In this document: positions 27,593 through 36,117 of the stretch, piece by piece
Layout of the letters: every line of letters begins with the position of its first letter
Numbering within the stretch: position 1 is the first letter of the stretch
Assembly (NCBI GenBank): GCA_947647735.1
Contig: CANSLJ010000014.1
Coordinates: forward strand, 1-64,000
DNA length: 64,000 bases
Direction of reading: 5' to 3'
DNA from: an uncultured bacterium
GTDB taxonomy: Bacteria; Bacillota; Clostridia; Lachnospirales; Lachnospiraceae
The notes under the pieces: generated by a model
Database searches by the model: none
What the model saw: the letters and a program-made list of their open reading frames with translations, nothing else
Told to the model about the DNA's origin: nothing
Position numbers and translations under genes: made by a program

Positions 27593-28144
27593 TCACATCC
27601 GCATGATCGCCGGCCTCACCCGCTTCGCCAGCCCCGCCGCCAGAAAACAAAGACAGATATCCCCCGGCACCACCATCAGAAAGCAATACAGGATCAAAGG
27701 CCATATCCCGATCGGCGTGCCGATGACAAAATTGCAGATCACATAGTAATACACCATCCCGATTCCATAGACAATGGCAAGCCCGGCAAAATTCGCGATA
27801 AGGATCTTTCCGAAACTCAGCTTTTCCAGCTTCTCCACCATCTTCCCGGTCACATAGCTTCCCAGAATAAATCCCAGAATGTACCCGAAACTCGGCTTCA
27901 GCACATACCAGAATCCGCCGCCCTCCGCAAAGACCGGAAGTCCCACAAGCCCCAGCACCGCATACGCTCCCACGCTGATCGCACCGAGCTTTCCGCCCAG
28001 CAAAAGCCCTGCCAGCATCGTAAACAAAACCTGCAGCGTAAACGGAACCACCGGAACCGGTATCTTGATAAAAGCGCCCACTGCTGTCAGCGCCGTAAAC
28101 AGACTGCACATTGCCATTTTCTGAATTCTGCTCTTTTGTTCCAT
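27593..28144 (-). CDS. bioY: biotin transporter BioY
   Basis: Substrate-binding membrane component of the ECF-type biotin importer, 183 aa, about six hydrophobic segments. The family motif (PVPFTLQVLF, then PVFAEGGG) is present. The ATG at 28144 follows GGAAGTGGAG. It heads the biotin operon behind a BirA operator, so import and synthesis are repressed together when biotin is sufficient. The ATPase and EcfT parts are not nearby. In some bacteria BioY works with shared ECF modules. Confidence 0.93.
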   Translation of the reverse strand: MEQKSRIQKMAMCSLFTALTAVGAFIKIPVPVVPFTLQVLFTMLAGLLLGGKLGAISVGAYAVLGLVGLPVFAEGGGFWYVLKPSFGYILGFILGSYVTGKMVEKLEKLSFGKILIANFAGLAIVYGIGMVYYYVICNFVIGTPIGIWPLILYCFLMVVPGDICLCFLAAGLAKRVRPAIMRM

Positions 28145-28224
28145 ATTTTTTCTCCACTTCCTGTCCTGCCTGCAAAACCGGACATATCCTTTTCCCGTAA
28201 TCCAAAATATCAAAAAAAAAGCAG

Positions 28225-28257
28225 ATTGTCAACCATATATTATTTTTGGTTTACAAT
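28225..28257 (-). promoter_or_regulatory. BirA (biotin repressor) operator
   Basis: ATTGTCAACC and GGTTTACAAT form a 9-of-10 inverted repeat with a 13-nt centre. This matches the known BirA box (TTGTAAACC/GGTTTACAA type) and lies about 80 nt before bioY. It should repress the operon when biotinyl-AMP is bound to BirA. Confidence 0.85.
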
Positions 28258-28298
28258 CCACTTATCGATTTGATGAAATTGAACTTCCTGAACATCCC

Positions 28299-28991
28299 TC
28301 ACATAAATCCCGCAAAAACATTCGCCCCGATCACCGTCAAAATCCCCGATACCACAATGGACAGGCTGCTCATCGCTCCTTCCACAGCCCCCATCTCCAT
28401 CGCCTTCGCCGTGCCCACCGCATGGGAAGCCGTACCTATGGCGATCCCCTTCGCAACAGGCTCCTCAATCCTAAACACCTTGCAGACCGTCTCCGCGATC
28501 ATATTGCCCAGCACCCCGGTAACGATGATGACCGCCACCGTGACCGGCACAAAGCCCCCCAGCTCCTCCGACACGCCCATGCCGATCGCCGTGGTGATGG
28601 ACTTTGGCAGCATCGTCACATAGGACGCATGATCCAGCTTAAATAAAAACGCCAGAACCAGAATACTGCACAGGCTCGTAAGTACCCCAGAAACGATCCC
28701 CGCCAGCACCGCCCTGTAATTCTTTTTCAGCAGCTCAAACTGCTCATACAACGGCACCGCAAGGCAGACCGTAGCCGGGGTCAGCAGAAAGCTGATATAC
28801 TTCGCCCCTTCGTTATACACCTTATAATCGATCCGGCACACCAGCAAAAACAATATCGTGATCACGATGGCGATCAACAGCGGATTAAAAACCGGCAGCT
28901 TCCATTTCTTTTTTAACGACAACCCTATCCCATAGGAGATCAGCGTGATGAGTACCCCGAAAAACACGGATGTCTCAAAAAATCCATTCAT
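28299..28991 (-). CDS. lrgB: LrgB/CidB-family membrane protein
   Basis: Membrane protein of 230 aa with about six to seven hydrophobic segments, including the family segment SITTAIGMGVSEELGG and the C-terminal GIAIGTASHAVGTAKA. LrgAB and CidAB systems influence murein hydrolase export, cell lysis and, in some species, pyruvate uptake. It lies 4 nt downstream of the lrgA-like gene. In other Firmicutes LytSR controls this operon. An Agr/LytTR-type pair lies 5 kb away here, without proven link. Confidence 0.92.
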   Translation of the reverse strand: MNGFFETSVFFGVLITLISYGIGLSLKKKWKLPVFNPLLIAIVITILFLLVCRIDYKVYNEGAKYISFLLTPATVCLAVPLYEQFELLKKNYRAVLAGIVSGVLTSLCSILVLAFLFKLDHASYVTMLPKSITTAIGMGVSEELGGFVPVTVAVIIVTGVLGNMIAETVCKVFRIEEPVAKGIAIGTASHAVGTAKAMEMGAVEGAMSSLSIVVSGILTVIGANVFAGFM

Positions 28992-28995
28992 ATCC

Positions 28996-29361
28996 TCACC
29001 CTCTCCCTTCTTTTTTCTCAGAGCGCCGCATCACAGACTGCACCACTCTCCCTGCCACCGCCATGACCAGTACCGTGGATACCGCCGTGATCACCAGATA
29101 GGGAACCCATGCAGTTTTGATGATCTCCCAGGAATCGATCAACCCCACCGCCGCCGGGATAAACATGATCGGCATGATCTCGATCAGAAAGCTGCTTGTC
29201 TCCTTCACCGCAGATACCTGGATCACCTTACACTCCAGACATAAAAATAGAAGCACAATGCCGTATATGCTCGCCGGAACCGGCAGCGGCAGTACTTCAT
29301 GCAGTATCTCCCCGATAAAAGAGATGAGCAGTATCATTCCAAATTGTTTTACATATTTCAA
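28996..29361 (-). CDS. lrgA: LrgA/CidA-family holin-like protein
   Basis: Small membrane protein of 121 aa with four hydrophobic segments. The family motif LPLPVPASIYGIVLLFL is near the N-terminus, with FIPAAVGLID in the third segment. It starts at a TTG preceded by GGGGGGAA; no in-frame ATG is available. It forms a two-gene operon with lrgB. Confidence 0.9.
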   Translation of the reverse strand: MKYVKQFGMILLISFIGEILHEVLPLPVPASIYGIVLLFLCLECKVIQVSAVKETSSFLIEIMPIMFIPAAVGLIDSWEIIKTAWVPYLVITAVSTVLVMAVAGRVVQSVMRRSEKKEGRG

Positions 29362-29437
29362 ATCATTCCCCCCTTTGCAATAAATGGTATCAGTTCAACT
29401 TATCACGCATTATCTTTCCCGTCAATCATAAAAATTC

Positions 29438-30334
29438 TCAGAATACATCCCATAAATGTACTGTCCTTCCCGTCCTCTTCCTGTACTCTTTCGGAGAATA
29501 ACCGGTCATTTTTATGAACTGCCGGTTGAAATTGGAGAGATTGCCATACCCGCATTCAAAGGCTACATCCGAAACCTTTTTTTCTGTGGAGGAAAGCATC
29601 TCACAGGCGGCATTGATGCGCAGTTGTATCAGATATTCCACGGCACTGACACCGGTCGATCTTTTAAAACAGTTCATAAAATAACTTTTACTGAGATGCG
29701 TGGTCCCGGCAAGCTCTGACACCGTAATATTTTTCTTATAATTCCCCATCATATACTCCAGTGCGGGACGTATGATCTCGCAATAGTCAACTTCTCCATC
29801 TTCCCGGCGGACACACTCCTTATCCGTCTCCAGCATCCAGAACAATCTCATCAGCTCGCTTTTTAACAGCAGATCGGCATGGGCAATGCCGCCGTCCGCA
29901 CAGGAAAAGATCTGTTCCACGTATGACTTCACAGGCGCATAATTCTCCGCCTCGCCGGAAACCATTGTACGGATCCTGACAGTACCGCTCATCAGAGGAC
30001 GAACAGACTCCGCCGCACACCGGTCGCCCGCGCCTGCTCCCAGCATTGACGGATGAAATACAAATGCCCGATAGATCAGATCGCTTTCCGGCGCCGGATA
30101 AGCCCCGTGCAGCATATTGGGCAGTATGATAAATATATCTCCTTTTACAGCCTGATGCCTGTCGCTCCCGCATATAAATTCTCCCGCCCCCTGCAGAACA
30201 TAATTTATCTCAAATTCACTGTGCCAGTGTATAGGCACATTCGCAAAATCATACGGAATCCGGCATTCATAATAACTGTATGGTATATAGGCCGTACTAT
30301 GTTGCTTTCTCTCTTCTGTGTCTTTTCCCGGCAT
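29438..30334 (-). CDS. AraC-family regulator, cupin N-domain
   Basis: Regulator of 298 aa divergent from the GH31 gene. A cupin sensor with metal-type histidines (PIHWHSEFEIN) lies at about residues 30-110. The C-terminal AraC DNA-binding domain contains VAFECGYGNLSNFNRQFIKMTGYSP. The ATG at 30334 follows GGGAGAGG; the longer ATG at 30367 lacks a site. It is likely to activate the GH31 gene in response to a xylose- or glucose-containing sugar (inference). Confidence 0.88.
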   Translation of the reverse strand: MPGKDTEERKQHSTAYIPYSYYECRIPYDFANVPIHWHSEFEINYVLQGAGEFICGSDRHQAVKGDIFIILPNMLHGAYPAPESDLIYRAFVFHPSMLGAGAGDRCAAESVRPLMSGTVRIRTMVSGEAENYAPVKSYVEQIFSCADGGIAHADLLLKSELMRLFWMLETDKECVRREDGEVDYCEIIRPALEYMMGNYKKNITVSELAGTTHLSKSYFMNCFKRSTGVSAVEYLIQLRINAACEMLSSTEKKVSDVAFECGYGNLSNFNRQFIKMTGYSPKEYRKRTGRTVHLWDVF

Positions 30335-30458
30335 GACGCCTCTCCCTTCTCTTAAAAGTATTATCATATCATTTATTCATACTATTCGAATAGATTTTCC
30401 CGGACAATAATAGTATCATATCATCACATGGATATTTATACAAGATAGGAGGCCTTTT

Positions 30459-32483
30459 ATGAAATTTGAAAACGACAACGGCGCACTGGTATTCCATCAT
30501 CTGGGAGAGCATGTCAGGATCGAGGCTTGGGGACCGGATTCTCTTCGTGTGCGGGCAGGGATGCTGCATAAATTCACCGGAAATGACTGGGCTCTGACGG
30601 AAACAGTAAACAATTCCGGTACAAACATCACCATCGCCGAAGAAGATCATTACAGGGGAGACGGCACATTTGATAAAAAGGAAATCGCTTCCATTACAAA
30701 TGGCCGGGTAAAGGCAGTTGTTAATTTTGCAGGCATCATCTCCTTCTACAAAGATGATCAGCTCATCCTGCGCGAATACTTCCGCAACTATGATGGAACG
30801 CTTTCAAGGGAAAGCCGCTGTCTGAAAATAACCGGACGTGAATGGAAAGGAATCATCGGCGGTTCCGAATATGCGTTGAACGTAAAATTCGAGAGCAACA
30901 AAGGCGAAAAGATATTCGGCATGGGACAATATCAGCAGAACTGCATGGACATGAAAGGCTGTGTACTGGAACTGGCACAGCGCAATTCCCAGATTTCTGT
31001 TCCCTTTGCCGTATCTTCCCTGGGTTACGGATTTTTATGGAACAATCCGGCCATAGGGCGTGTGACCTTCGGCAAAAACTACTATGAATGGATCGCAAAC
31101 TCCACCAGGGAAATGGACTATTGGATCACCGCCGCGGATACGCCAAAACAAATATTAAATAATTACACTTCCGTAACTGGACATGCCGGAATGTTTCCGG
31201 AGGATCTGATGGGATTATGGCAGTGCAAGCTGCGCTACAGAACGCAGGACGAAGTGTTGAGCGTTGCCCGGCAGTACCAGAAGGAGGGCATCCATATCGA
31301 CCAGATCGTCATCGACTTTTTCCACTGGACCCTGCAGGGCGACTGGAAGTTTGACAAAACATACTGGCCTGATCCGAAAGCAATGGTAGATGAACTCCAC
31401 TCCATGGACATCAAGGTGATCGTATCCGTATGGCCTTCCGTGGACCGCCGAAGCGAAAACTTCCTGCCAATGATGGAAAAGGGACTCCTGATCCAGACAG
31501 AGAGAGGAGCTGCGCAGACTTACGACTATCAGGGGGACTGCGTGGAGATCGACGTTTTTAATCCTGAGACAAGAAAATATGTGTGGGAAGTCTGTAAGAA
31601 AAACTACTACGACTATGGTATAGACGCATTCTGGCTGGACAATTCCGAACCGGACTACGGTGTATACGACTTTGACAACTACCGCTACTGCGACGGGCCT
31701 GCCCTTGCCCTCAGCAATATCTACCCCCAGCTCTTCTCCCGTACCTTCTACGATGAGATGAGCAAAGACAAAAACTTTTCTGCCGTCAACTTGCTGCGCT
31801 GTGCTTGGGCCGGTTCCCAGAAATACGGCAACGTGATCTGGTCCGGCGATGTGCCCAGCACCTTTGAAGCTTTTGCGGATCAGCTCCAGTGCGGACTGAA
31901 CATGGGACTGGCGGGGATTCCCTGGTGGACGACGGATATCGGCGGCTTTATGACCGATGATGTAAACGATCCCGATTTCAGGCAGCTCCTCATCCGCTGG
32001 TATCAATTTGCGGTATATTCTCCCGTACTGCGTATGCACGGAGACAGGGGTCCTTATAACATCCCGCCGCTGGACGAACGCGACTGGGGCGGCGGCTATC
32101 TGCATACCGGACAGCCCAATGAATTATGGAGTTACGGCGAAGATAATTATGCTATCATGAAGAAATATTATGATGTGCGCATCTCCATGCATGACTATAT
32201 CAAGAGCCTGTTTGAGGAAGCCGGCACAAACGGCTCCCCGCTGCTCCGCGCCATGTTCTATGAATTTCCCGGGGATGAAATATGCTGGGAACTGCAGGAT
32301 CAGTATATGTTCGGCGACAGATATCTGGCGGCGCCGATCCTCCATCTGAATGAATTTAAGCGGGATGTTTATTTACCGGAAGGACGCTGGATGCTGACCT
32401 CCACCGGGGAAATCTATGAGGGCAGCCGCGTTGTCAGCGTGGCTGCACCCATTGATTATATGCCAGTGTTTGAGAGAATGTAG
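30459..32483 (+). CDS. alpha-glycosidase, GH31 (alpha-xylosidase-like)
   Basis: Cytoplasmic retaining alpha-glycosidase of 674 aa without a signal peptide. The nucleophile is in FWLDNSEPD (D394) and the acid/base in WSGDVPSTF (D464). Further along, the conserved GGFM and RMHGDRGP segments fit GH31. The overall sequence looks closest to bacterial alpha-xylosidases, but alpha-glucosidase activity cannot be excluded. AGGAGG precedes the ATG. It is the only gene of its transcription unit and is followed by a strong terminator. Confidence 0.9.
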   Translation: MKFENDNGALVFHHLGEHVRIEAWGPDSLRVRAGMLHKFTGNDWALTETVNNSGTNITIAEEDHYRGDGTFDKKEIASITNGRVKAVVNFAGIISFYKDDQLILREYFRNYDGTLSRESRCLKITGREWKGIIGGSEYALNVKFESNKGEKIFGMGQYQQNCMDMKGCVLELAQRNSQISVPFAVSSLGYGFLWNNPAIGRVTFGKNYYEWIANSTREMDYWITAADTPKQILNNYTSVTGHAGMFPEDLMGLWQCKLRYRTQDEVLSVARQYQKEGIHIDQIVIDFFHWTLQGDWKFDKTYWPDPKAMVDELHSMDIKVIVSVWPSVDRRSENFLPMMEKGLLIQTERGAAQTYDYQGDCVEIDVFNPETRKYVWEVCKKNYYDYGIDAFWLDNSEPDYGVYDFDNYRYCDGPALALSNIYPQLFSRTFYDEMSKDKNFSAVNLLRCAWAGSQKYGNVIWSGDVPSTFEAFADQLQCGLNMGLAGIPWWTTDIGGFMTDDVNDPDFRQLLIRWYQFAVYSPVLRMHGDRGPYNIPPLDERDWGGGYLHTGQPNELWSYGEDNYAIMKKYYDVRISMHDYIKSLFEEAGTNGSPLLRAMFYEFPGDEICWELQDQYMFGDRYLAAPILHLNEFKRDVYLPEGRWMLTSTGEIYEGSRVVSVAAPIDYMPVFERM

Positions 32484-32550
32484 GTGTTTTACAGCAAATC
32501 GGAAATAAATGACTCTTGAAAAACACCTTCTGTCATAAACAGCCTCAAAA

Positions 32551-32588
32551 AAGCAGCCTCACCTACCAGAGTCAGGCTGCTTTTTTTC
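32551..32588. terminator. bidirectional terminator between GH31 and coiled-coil genes
   Basis: A perfect 10-bp stem (AAAGCAGCCT with AGGCTGCTTT) is flanked by an A run on the left and seven Ts on the right, in the gap between convergent genes. Confidence 0.88.
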
Positions 32589-32618
32589 ACACTTTATCTG
32601 TTCTGAAACATCCCTGTT

Positions 32619-33392
32619 TTACAGCCTGACGTCCACATAGATCCCCGGCATTTTTTCGGCATTCTTCTCCGCCTTTTCCTCAGCGTTTTCCCCCTCGTCC
32701 ATTTTCCCGCTGCGCAGATCCGTCTCTCTTGTTCCGTTCTCCGGCTCTGCTCCTGCTGCTTCTTCCTTCCTGGCCTGCAGATCCGTCTTTTCCGCTCCGC
32801 TCTTCTGTTCAGTTTCCGATGCCTCCCGGAGCCTTCGGCCGGCTTCCTTCAGCGTCTCCTGTCCCAAAGCCTCCGCTTTTGACGCCCGCTCTCTTATCCC
32901 GGCAAGCTGTGCTTGTTTTGCCTCCACGGCAGTGCCTCCTCCATCCTGCTTGATCTCGGCCTCCAGAACATTGGCCCTGCCTTCCAGGCTTTCGGCTGTG
33001 CTGTGCTGTATCTTTGCCTGTTTCAAGGACGCATCCGAGGAAATCACAGCCTGCATTCCAGCCGATGACATCTCGGCTCCCTGTCCCTGTTCTTTCTGTT
33101 TTCCAGCTGATGTGCTTTCACGGGACGCCCGCTTCTCCTCCTGCTCCTGTCTTTTTACCTCCATCTGATGCTGTCTGAGCTGCATTCTCAGATCGCTGAT
33201 CTCCTTCTGGATCTCCTGTCTCCTTTTCATTTTTTCTTCGCCGCTCAGTTCTCCATTCGCAGAAATCTCCTGCAGCTGTTTCTGCGCATCCGTGATCCGC
33301 TTCTGGATATTCCTGCTCTCCGCATCCATCGCTATCCCTGCTCCCGCAGATGCCGGCTGAGAAGTGCCTGCACTGATACCATTGATGTTCAT
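32619..33392 (-). CDS. coiled-coil protein of unknown function
   Basis: Very charged, Glu/Lys/Gln-rich protein of 257 aa. It is predicted to be largely alpha-helical, with heptad-like spacing at about residues 25-90 and 140-200. It has no signal peptide, no membrane segment and no cysteine. The N-terminus (MNINGIS..) and the early coiled coil resemble FlxA-like small proteins of Lachnospiraceae (weak recognition). GGAGG precedes the ATG. Its entire leader consists of two tandem Family B elements, suggesting RNA-level control. I do not assign a function. Confidence 0.75.
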   Translation of the reverse strand: MNINGISAGTSQPASAGAGIAMDAESRNIQKRITDAQKQLQEISANGELSGEEKMKRRQEIQKEISDLRMQLRQHQMEVKRQEQEEKRASRESTSAGKQKEQGQGAEMSSAGMQAVISSDASLKQAKIQHSTAESLEGRANVLEAEIKQDGGGTAVEAKQAQLAGIRERASKAEALGQETLKEAGRRLREASETEQKSGAEKTDLQARKEEAAGAEPENGTRETDLRSGKMDEGENAEEKAEKNAEKMPGIYVDVRL

Positions 33393-33408
33393 TTTGTTTC
33401 CTCCATTC

Positions 33409-33611
33409 CAGTTCCGTAACCGAGCTCTCAGTACCCTTTTCCCGCAGAGAAAATCCTGTCTGTTTCACAGCCAGTCTCTCCTCTGGGGCACTGATCGCTC
33501 GGTTACTGTTTCCAGTTCCGTAACCGAGCTCCCAGTACCCTTTTCCCGCAGAGAAGATCCTGTCTGTTTCACAGCCAGTCTCTCCTCTGGGCACTGATCG
33601 CTCGGTTACTG
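33409..33611 (-). ncRNA. tandem pair of Family B structured elements
   Basis: Two units, 33409-33508 and 33513-33611, differ by a few bases and are joined by GAAA. Each reads on the minus strand CAG, arm TAACCGAGC, GAT, CAGTGCCC, AGAG, inner hairpin, TCTCTGC, GGTACTG, complementary arm, CGGAA, CTG. Fixed words match the bioA element (25769-25865). A possible -10 TATTAT at 33630-33625 would start the transcript just before the first unit. The last unit ends 16 nt before the ATG, directly followed by GAATGGAGG. The rest of the 33393-33722 gap holds no gene. Confidence 0.65.
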
Positions 33612-33722
33612 TTTCCAGTTTCGTATAATATGAATTTCTTCATATCTCATTTCGGAAGCCATAAAACAGAACTGAACCGTTATGTAGCGAAGCGCCCTTT
33701 TTCGGTTGTGAAGCGCAGGAAA

Positions 33723-35099
33723 TCATGATCCGTTCCGCATTAACATAACCGTCAGCTTAAATGTCTCACTATCCTGCACTATATCAATATCGCCATAATA
33801 CTTCTGTGCCGCCCTCCGGATATTCACAAGCCCGAACCCATGGTCCGCCCCCGTCTTTGTCGTGGGCGGCAGGCCGTTTTCCCTATCTATATTCCTTATC
33901 CCCGCCGCACTGTTTTCGATCTCGATCATACAGGCATTTCCGGCAGGGTAGGAGGAGACCGAAACACGGGCATCCCTGCACTCTCCCGCCGCTTCCAGTG
34001 CATTATCCAGCGCATTGTTCAGGATAACGCCGACATCGAACGCACTCACCCCCGCACCCTCCGGAAAATGAAACCGGTTCTCAAAGACGATCCCCCGCTC
34101 CTGCGCCTCTTTCTGCTTCTCCCGCAGGATCACATCCGTGACCGGATTGCCGCTCCTCATATCCGGCAGCACTGTGCTCACCTGCTCCTTCAACTGCCTG
34201 AGATACTTTCCCGCCTCCTCGTTCTCCCCGCACAATCTCTCCAGCGTCATCACATGATTTCTCATATCATGCTTCAGACTGCGGATATCAAGGTATAGTT
34301 TTTCCACTTCACTGATATGCTTCTTCATATCTGCGGTCTGCCCTGCCAGCACCGCATCTTCCTTCTCCCGCCTCTGGCTTTCCTTGATGCGCTGCCATAA
34401 AACAATAACGGTCAGCACCGCAGCGAAAGCGGTCAGCATATAAAGTCCCTGAAACCAGCTGTAACTGCCGTGCCTGTGCCATATATATTGATCAGTATCT
34501 TTTTCATATGCATTGACCGCAAACTGAAATATTCCCTGGCCTGCGATGATGGAAAACAGCGGTGTCAGCGTCAGCGCAAGCTCTCCCTTTGTCATGTTTT
34601 CCATTTTGTATCTGTACTCTCTGTGAATGATCCTGATACAAAGTGCCATGACAATACAATGCATCGCAAGATTCATCGCTTCCATCACGATATACAATAT
34701 AAACTGTACAATAACATTACCCGGCGCGCCGGAAAATAAAAGCAGCATATCATACAATGTTTCCCAGGGTGCCAGCATGATCCCCCAGGCAGCATAGATC
34801 AGCAGATAAAATGCCACAGCCAGAAAGATCTTCTGCTCCCCGCTGCGCCGGTCTATGAGATAGATCCCCCAAAATGCCGCTGCCACGCCGACAGTATGAG
34901 CAGTCATCCCGCCTATCTCTCCCGGCCATGCCATCTGTATCAGCATGGGAACCGCATAACTTCCCCACACCAGCGTCATATGTTTTTTATTTTCCAGAAA
35001 AGGCTTCACAAAACTGCACAAAAAGCATGCCCTGATAACGATCATACCCGCCAGCGACATATTGGAAACCAGATCCCAGTAAAAATCCCAATCCGTCAT
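33723..35099 (-). CDS. sensor kinase with GHKL domain, AgrC-like
   Basis: Membrane sensor of 458 aa with about six N-terminal hydrophobic segments (residues 15-225), then a coiled linker. The H-box is LKHDMRNHVMTL, the N-box NNALDNALEAAG, and the G-box region DHGFGLVNI. This is the AgrC/LytS-like HPK10 type that phosphorylates a LytTR regulator, here encoded immediately upstream with a 4-nt overlap. No AgrB/AgrD peptide genes are visible, so the signal is unknown. Confidence 0.9.
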   Translation of the reverse strand: MTDWDFYWDLVSNMSLAGMIVIRACFLCSFVKPFLENKKHMTLVWGSYAVPMLIQMAWPGEIGGMTAHTVGVAAAFWGIYLIDRRSGEQKIFLAVAFYLLIYAAWGIMLAPWETLYDMLLLFSGAPGNVIVQFILYIVMEAMNLAMHCIVMALCIRIIHREYRYKMENMTKGELALTLTPLFSIIAGQGIFQFAVNAYEKDTDQYIWHRHGSYSWFQGLYMLTAFAAVLTVIVLWQRIKESQRREKEDAVLAGQTADMKKHISEVEKLYLDIRSLKHDMRNHVMTLERLCGENEEAGKYLRQLKEQVSTVLPDMRSGNPVTDVILREKQKEAQERGIVFENRFHFPEGAGVSAFDVGVILNNALDNALEAAGECRDARVSVSSYPAGNACMIEIENSAAGIRNIDRENGLPPTTKTGADHGFGLVNIRRAAQKYYGDIDIVQDSETFKLTVMLMRNGS

Positions 35100-35809
35100 A
35101 TCCGCCCGCCGCTCCCCGTTCTTTGATTATATTTCAGATAGCTTTTCACAAACACCGCATAATTCTTCTTTGATATCGGCACCGTTCCTTTTTCCAGTGT
35201 GATCTCTGCCGCATTATACTTCACTACATACTGGAAATTCACAAGGAATGCTCTGTGAGGCCTGAAAAAATCTTCTCCAGCCAGCCTCTCCAAATCCGAA
35301 AGTTTCCCGTAATACTCGATATCCTCCGCCGCCTTGTGTATCACAACCTTCCTGTTAAAAACCTCCGCATATATAATGTCTCTCAGCCGAATCTTGATAT
35401 GGCTTCCGCCCGACTGGATCATAAGATGCCGTTCTTCTTTCTCCTCCCGGCATGCTTCATACTGCGCCGCCGCACTTCGCAGCACCGACGCAAACTTATC
35501 CTCCGAAAAAGGCTTTACCAGATAATGGAATGCCCCCACGTCAAAAGCTTGAAAAACATACTCCTCCAGCGCAGTCACAAAAATGATGATCAGCCCTTTA
35601 TTCCGCTCCCGAAGCCTCCCCGCCGTCTCCATCCCGTCCAGCCCCGGCATCTGGATATCCAGAAACAAAATATCCGCTTTCTTCTCTGATGCCAAAAGCT
35701 CCTGCCCGGAGGCATACAGAAAAACCTCTGCCTCCGGGCAGAAGCTTTTCACTCTCTCCGCCATTATTTCCCGCACATTCCTCTCATCGTCACATATCGC
35801 TATCCGCAT
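35096..35809 (-). CDS. LytTR-family response regulator
   Basis: Regulator of 237 aa. The receiver domain has the acidic pair DD at residues 7-8, phosphoacceptor D51 in LFLDIQMPG and the conserved Lys in LVKPFS. A LytTR DNA-binding domain follows, with the typical FFRPHRAFLVN. The ATG at 35809 is chosen; 18 upstream in-frame residues are basic and not conserved. Partner of the GHKL kinase. Targets are unknown. Confidence 0.9.
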   Translation of the reverse strand: MRIAICDDERNVREIMAERVKSFCPEAEVFLYASGQELLASEKKADILFLDIQMPGLDGMETAGRLRERNKGLIIIFVTALEEYVFQAFDVGAFHYLVKPFSEDKFASVLRSAAAQYEACREEKEERHLMIQSGGSHIKIRLRDIIYAEVFNRKVVIHKAAEDIEYYGKLSDLERLAGEDFFRPHRAFLVNFQYVVKYNAAEITLEKGTVPISKKNYAVFVKSYLKYNQRTGSGGRI

Positions 35810-35987
35810 CTTATCCCTGCCGCCCCTTCCCCTCAGGGCTCTTTCCTCCTGCTTTTGTCGCATTCAAATGCTTTCCTTATTATTGATCCAGTGAAAAATT
35901 CTCCCGCACAGATTTTTACTTCTGCTTTTGTTTCCTCAAAATATACAGACTCATTCATTTCCACTTATACTTACATATCGAAAAAAA

Positions 35988-36055
35988 CAACATCCGGTAG
36001 AAGCCGAATGTTGTGAAAAGGATGTTTTTTGTCGCAAAAAGCGGGCAAGCCCGCT
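35988..36055 (-). terminator. two tandem terminators after the ArsP_2 gene
   Basis: On the minus strand the stem AGCGGGC/GCCCGCT (36055-36040) with a T run is followed by a second stem ending ATGTTG at 35988-36013 with seven Ts. They follow the 36118 gene. A further AAGCAAAG/CTTTGCTT stem lies at about 36068-36093. The remainder of 35810-36117 shows nothing else. Confidence 0.75.
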
Positions 36056-36117
36056 TGCGAGATTTGCTCAAGCAAAGTAGACTTTGCTTTGAACTCGAAA
36101 ATCCGAAGCGTTTCCCT

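Noticed and set aside
27570-28232. 220-aa frame overlapping bioY
   Set aside because: Same strand but shifted frame; Gly/Ala/Cys-rich and unlike any protein, while the bioY frame has the family motifs and ribosome site.
33118-33594. 158-aa frame running through the tandem Family B units
   Set aside because: Its first half is the repeat translated twice and its second half is a shifted frame of the coiled-coil gene, so it is not coding.
33409-33611. simple tandem duplication without function
   Set aside because: The same fixed words recur at the bioD-bioA junction with a different but paired outer helix, which chance duplication does not explain.
36001-36117. sixth Family A element
   Set aside because: Several hairpins occur here but none carries the Family A core; they read as two tandem terminators after the ArsP_2 gene.
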